In this document: piece after piece, positions 5,113 through 7,364 of the stretch | Layout of the letters: every line of letters starts with the position of its first letter | Position numbering within the stretch: position 1 is the stretch's first letter | NCBI GenBank assembly: GCA_913064925.1 | Contig: CAJYBN010000142.1 | Coordinates: 1-7,364 of the forward strand | DNA from: an uncultured Peptococcaceae bacterium | GTDB taxonomy: Bacteria > Bacillota > Desulfotomaculia > Desulfotomaculales > Desulfallaceae | Reading direction: 5' to 3' | DNA: 7,364 nt | Position numbers and translations under genes: made by a program | The notes under the pieces: generated by a model | What the model saw: only the letters and a program-made list of their open reading frames with translations | Told to the model about the DNA's origin: nothing | Databases searched by the model: none

Positions 5113-5709
5113 ATCTCCAGGGGCCGCATGCTCGTTGATCTTGCCGGCCAGCAGGTCGTGCAAGTTTTTCCTGGCCCGGTTCAGCCTGGACTTTACCGTT
5201 CCCTCGGAACAGCCCAGGGCCTTGGCTATTTCCATGTAGGGCATGTCGTACATTTCCCGCAGCACCAGCACGCTGCGGTGTTCGTCCGACAGCTCGTTGA
5301 TGGCCTGCCACACCATCTCTCTTTCTTCCTTTTCCTCCAGCGCCTCCTCGGGATCGGTAACGCCTTCATCTTCCAGCGTGCGCTGTATTTCGCCGTCGGA
5401 AGTTTGTACCGGCGCATCCAGGGACACCGTTCGCTGCCTGGCCCGCCGCCGGGTTTCGTTGGACCACAGGTTGACCACGATGCGGTAAAACCAGGTGGAA
5501 AAGGCCGACTGGCCCCTGAAGCCGGGCAGCGCTTTGTACAGGCGGATGAAGGCCTCCTGGGCGAGGTCCTGGGCATCAACGGGATTGCCGGTCAGGTGCA
5601 GGCACAGGCCGAATATTTTGTTTTCGTAGAGGGCCACCAGCTGCTCAAAGGCCTCCAGGCTGCCGTCCCGGCAGCGCTGGATCAAGAACTCGGTTCCCAC
5701 CTCGTCCAT
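5086..5709 (-). CDS. ECF-type RNA polymerase sigma factor (RpoE/SigW-like)
   Basis: An extracytoplasmic-function sigma factor that directs RNA polymerase to a small, usually stress- or envelope-related gene set. The product is 207 residues. Sigma region 2 covers about 24-90, with DAQDLAQEAFIRLYKALPGF (45-64) and STWFYRIVVNLWSNETRR (71-88). An acidic linker (105-131) follows. Region 4 covers 133-186 and contains the helix-turn-helix MEIAKALGCSEGTVKSRLNRARKNL (159-183). The second ATG (5709) is preferred because GGGGAG lies nine bases before it; the ATG at 5715 has only three bases of spacing and would add two residues. The C-terminus is a basic tail DKKRRKARI encoded inside the mbl terminator. 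No anti-sigma gene follows, since mbl is convergent with a four-base gap. The divergent neighbour is an SLH protein, hinting at envelope control. Leader folding suggests attenuation. Confidence 0.95.
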   Translation of the reverse strand: MDEVGTEFLIQRCRDGSLEAFEQLVALYENKIFGLCLHLTGNPVDAQDLAQEAFIRLYKALPGFRGQSAFSTWFYRIVVNLWSNETRRRARQRTVSLDAPVQTSDGEIQRTLEDEGVTDPEEALEEKEEREMVWQAINELSDEHRSVLVLREMYDMPYMEIAKALGCSEGTVKSRLNRARKNLHDLLAGKINEHAAPGDKKRRKARI

Positions 5710-5727
5710 ATGCATGCACTCCCCGGT

Positions 5728-5759
5728 AAAAAAGGACCAAAAGCAGCGTCTGCTGGTCC
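5728..5759 (-). terminator. Terminator-like hairpin in the sigma gene leader
   Basis: Read on the minus strand: GGACCA-GCAG, loop ACG, CTGC-TTT-TGGTCC, then six T residues. The 10-bp stem carries a three-base bulge. The T run ends four bases before the GGGGAG ribosome binding site. Any transcript able to make the sigma factor must therefore start upstream and read through, or start inside this structure. Confidence 0.7.
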
Positions 5760-5848
5760 CGGCAATATTAAGCGAGCAATGTTATTGGAATCCTGTTAAA
5801 CATAAATTCATTGCCGCCCGCCCGAATTCCTGCCTTGTGTAGACAAAA

Positions 5849-5986
5849 ACTGGTTACGTAACCACGGTAAAATATGGTTCGCAAAAATTTTTAATTGCTC
5901 CCGGAACTTTTACCAGTAACCCGTTGTCTAAAATAATGTGCTGTCTGGTTAATGTAAACAAAGCACTTCTCGCCATGGTAACCAGT
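5849..5986. promoter_or_regulatory. Cluster of GTAACCAGT-type sites, including a perfect palindrome
   Basis: TGGTTACGTAACCA (5851-5864) is a perfect 14-bp palindrome; on the minus strand it reads into GTAACCAGT (ending at 5849). The same nine bases occur on the plus strand at 5978-5986, inside TGGTAACCAGT, itself a near palindrome. ACCAGTAACC at 5913-5922 is a third related site, lying within the spacer of the ECF-like promoter. Three spaced, related sites in a divergent region suggest an operator set for one regulator. Confidence 0.45.
5903..5931 (+). promoter_or_regulatory. Candidate ECF-sigma promoter toward the SLH gene
   Basis: GGAACTT (5903-5909) and GTCTAA (5926-5931), with 18 bases between GGAAC and GTC, follow the GGAAC/GTC pattern of many ECF promoters. 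It points toward the SLH gene, about 260 bases away. A second GTCTA, on the minus strand near 5840, faces the sigma gene but has no matching GGAAC at the right distance. Recognition by the neighbouring sigma factor is inference. Confidence 0.35.
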
Positions 5987-6030
5987 AATATTTATAAAAA
6001 GATTTTTCTACCTTAAGAGGAAATTCATTA

Positions 6031-6063
6031 TTCCTGTCCAACATAATACATGTTGAACAGGAA
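6031..6063 (+). repeat. Strong inverted repeat in the SLH gene leader
   Basis: TTCCTGTCCAACAT (6031-6044) pairs with ATGTTGAACAGGAA (6050-6063) at 13 of 14 positions, loop AATAC. There is no T run on either strand, so it is not a terminator. It may be an operator or an mRNA-stabilising hairpin. Confidence 0.75.
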
Positions 6064-6190
6064 GTTCTAATTGCTTAGCATATATAATTTGCCGAAAGGG
6101 GGGGAGTCGTAAAAGCTGGTTTTACAGCTCCATTAAGGGTGCGCTTGTTGATTAACTAATAATTTTAAGAAAAGGGGGATTTGCAAAAGG

Positions 6191-7364
6191 ATGAGTCGTA
6201 CTAAAGGCTAGGTCTTTGTACTGGTTCTGGCCATGATGGTCTTCGGACTGGTGGCCTCGGCAAATGCCGCGACCTTCTCGGACGTAAGCCCCGAGGACGA
6301 GGCATTCAAAGACATTACAAAACTTAATGCGCTTGGCATTATCAACGGTTATCCGGACGGCACTTTCCGGCCTGACGGCGCTATAACCCGGGCGGAGTTT
6401 GCCAAAATAGCCGTCATTATGGCTGGCCTGAAAGACAGTGCCGGGTACCTGCAAAACAGCCCTTCCCAATTCAGCGACGTGGCTGTTGGCGCGTGGTACA
6501 CCGGCTGGGTGAACGTGGCAACATCCCAAGGCTTTGTTAAGGGTTACCCTGACGGAACTTTTAAACCCAATGCAAATGTAACGGCTGCTGAAGCAATAAC
6601 CGTTTTACTGCGTTTACTGGGTTATGACGACAGGCTCCCCGGCCAGTGGCCGGTTGACTACCTGGCCAAGGCTGGTAAGTTAGGTATTACCAATGGCCTC
6701 AATTTTGTAGCCTCTGCCCCTGCTTCTAGAGGGCTTGTGAGCCAGTTCGCTTCGGCAACATTAGAAGAAGACCTGGTAGACTATGATAACGACAGGGAAG
6801 ATTTTAAAGATGATCCCGATGCGACATCTTTGTTAGCGGAGAACTTTGATGATGCTTCCATTGTTGAAGACGCGCTGGTGTATCAATGGTACATGGAAAA
6901 TGATAAAGAAGATTTAGCAGTTGATGTCCTATACTATGATGACGATGATAATGCTGTTGCGGAAAAAATTGATTTTGCAGATGATGTTGTTATAGCTGGA
7001 GCTAAAAACATTATTGGCTTAGAAGGTAAGTTTGTTGACTTTATTTTAAATGACGATGGGGATATTGTTTATATTGGTGTTAATGATTATGGTACAACAT
7101 TATACTCAGATGAATACGAAGTTGACGGAGACGAAATCGAAATTAACGGCAAGACTTATGATATAGCTGAAGATCTGGTATTCGAAAACGCAATCACTAA
7201 AGATGACGGCGAGCTTGACTTTGCTGCCGAGTACGAAGCTCTTGTAGACGAAAGCGAAGTAACCGCTTACCCCGTTAAGGCCACCCTTAACAAAGACGGT
7301 GACGTGGCCTGGGTTAAGACCGTTCCTGCAAACCTCAGCGCCGTTATCAAGGAAGTTGACGTAA
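6191..7364 (+). CDS. S-layer homology domain protein, 5' part, with in-frame TAG at codon 7
   Basis: An exported cell-surface protein; SLH domains bind secondary cell-wall polymers. The frame runs from ATG 6191 off the window (391 codons visible), broken only by TAG at 6209-6211. Codons 1-6 are MSRTKG and codons 8-26 are VFVLVLAMMVFGLVASANA. Ignoring the stop, this is a normal signal peptide with a cleavage site after ANA (residue 26). SLH1 covers about 29-80, with GYPDGTF and ITRAE. SLH2 covers 94-147, with GYPDGTF but TAAE in place of TRAE. SLH3 (153-195) is degenerate. From about 197 on the protein is very acidic and the DNA turns AT-rich, as in variable surface domains. In-frame ATGs at 6233 and 6236 lack a ribosome binding site and would remove most of the signal peptide. 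AAAGGGGG (6171-6178) is 12 bases before the first ATG. Nonsense mutation, sequencing error or readthrough are all possible. Confidence 0.8.

Larger units (their letters stand above)
5710..6190. other. Divergent regulatory region between sigma gene and SLH gene
   Basis: A stretch of 481 bases without a supportable gene. Going right it holds the sigma leader hairpin (5728-5759), a 14-bp palindrome (5851-5864), an ECF-like promoter (5903-5931), related GTAACCAGT sites up to 5986, and a 14-position inverted repeat (6031-6063). A bare TATAAT (6083-6088) without a good -35 box, a G-rich run GAAAGGGGGGGAG (6094-6106) and a small hairpin GTAAAA/TTTTAC (6109-6125) complete it. A long leader is common for S-layer genes. 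I could not identify a known riboswitch. Confidence 0.6.

Noticed and set aside
5071..5799. Plus-strand open frame of 242 codons opposite the sigma gene
   Set aside because: Antisense shadow; the minus strand encodes a clear ECF sigma factor.
5728..5830. T-box leader for the sigma gene
   Set aside because: The terminator looks similar, but no AGGGTGGNACCGCG antiterminator motif occurs upstream on the minus strand.
6091..6150. Possible cyclic-di-GMP (GEMM) riboswitch upstream of the SLH gene (GCCGAAAGG ... GTAAAAGCT)
   Set aside because: It resembles the core only loosely; the conserved GCAAAC segment and the GACGCAAAGC string are not intact.
6152..6529. Minus-strand open frame of 125 codons at the SLH gene start
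   Set aside because: It overlaps the SLH1 domain in antisense and has no recognisable features.

Overview
The window looks like a chromosomal segment from an endospore-forming Firmicute. A clostridial relative of the Desulfotomaculum/Pelotomaculum type is my best guess. The grounds are a sporulation cluster (spoIID, spoIIID), a mbl-type mreB paralogue directly after spoIIID, an ATP synthase operon end, S-layer homology (SLH) domains, strong AGGAGG-like ribosome binding sites, GTG/TTG starts and GC-rich genes separated by AT-rich spacers. Genus level is inference.

Layout, left to right. (1) 1-1034: end of the F1Fo ATP synthase operon, the 3' part of atpD followed one base later by complete atpC. 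(2) 1032-2068: an AT-rich accessory insert. A short GGGGTCAGGCCTTTC-type repeat overlaps the atpC stop codon, a hairpin terminator follows, and then a 922-bp unit is bounded by 36-bp inverted repeats (34/36 matching). Its only gene has its own promoter and terminator and encodes a coiled-coil protein made of eleven tandem 7-residue repeats. No transposase is present. (3) 2183-3856: mother-cell sporulation genes spoIID and spoIIID. Between them lies a 50-codon stub that reads like the N-terminus of a SpoIIQ-type protein, with a sigma-F-like promoter in front and a terminator inside it. (4) 4029-5081: mbl, a bacterial actin. (5) 5086-5709, minus strand: an ECF sigma factor convergent with mbl. 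The mbl terminator is embedded in the sigma gene's 3' end. The sigma gene has no adjacent anti-sigma gene, and a terminator-like hairpin sits just ahead of its ribosome binding site. (6) 5710-6190: a 481-base divergent regulatory region with palindromes, a candidate ECF promoter and a strong hairpin. (7) 6191-7364: the 5' part of a gene for an exported SLH-domain protein, running off the window, with an in-frame TAG at codon 7 inside the signal peptide.

Together the genes concern energy coupling (atpD/atpC), engulfment and mother-cell gene control in sporulation (spoIID, the spoIIQ stub, spoIIID), cell-wall elongation (mbl) and the cell envelope (SLH protein and, perhaps, the divergent ECF sigma factor). 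The most unusual items are the transposase-less element carrying an expandable heptad-repeat gene, the apparent spoIIQ remnant, the terminator in the sigma gene leader, and the amber codon in the S-layer gene.
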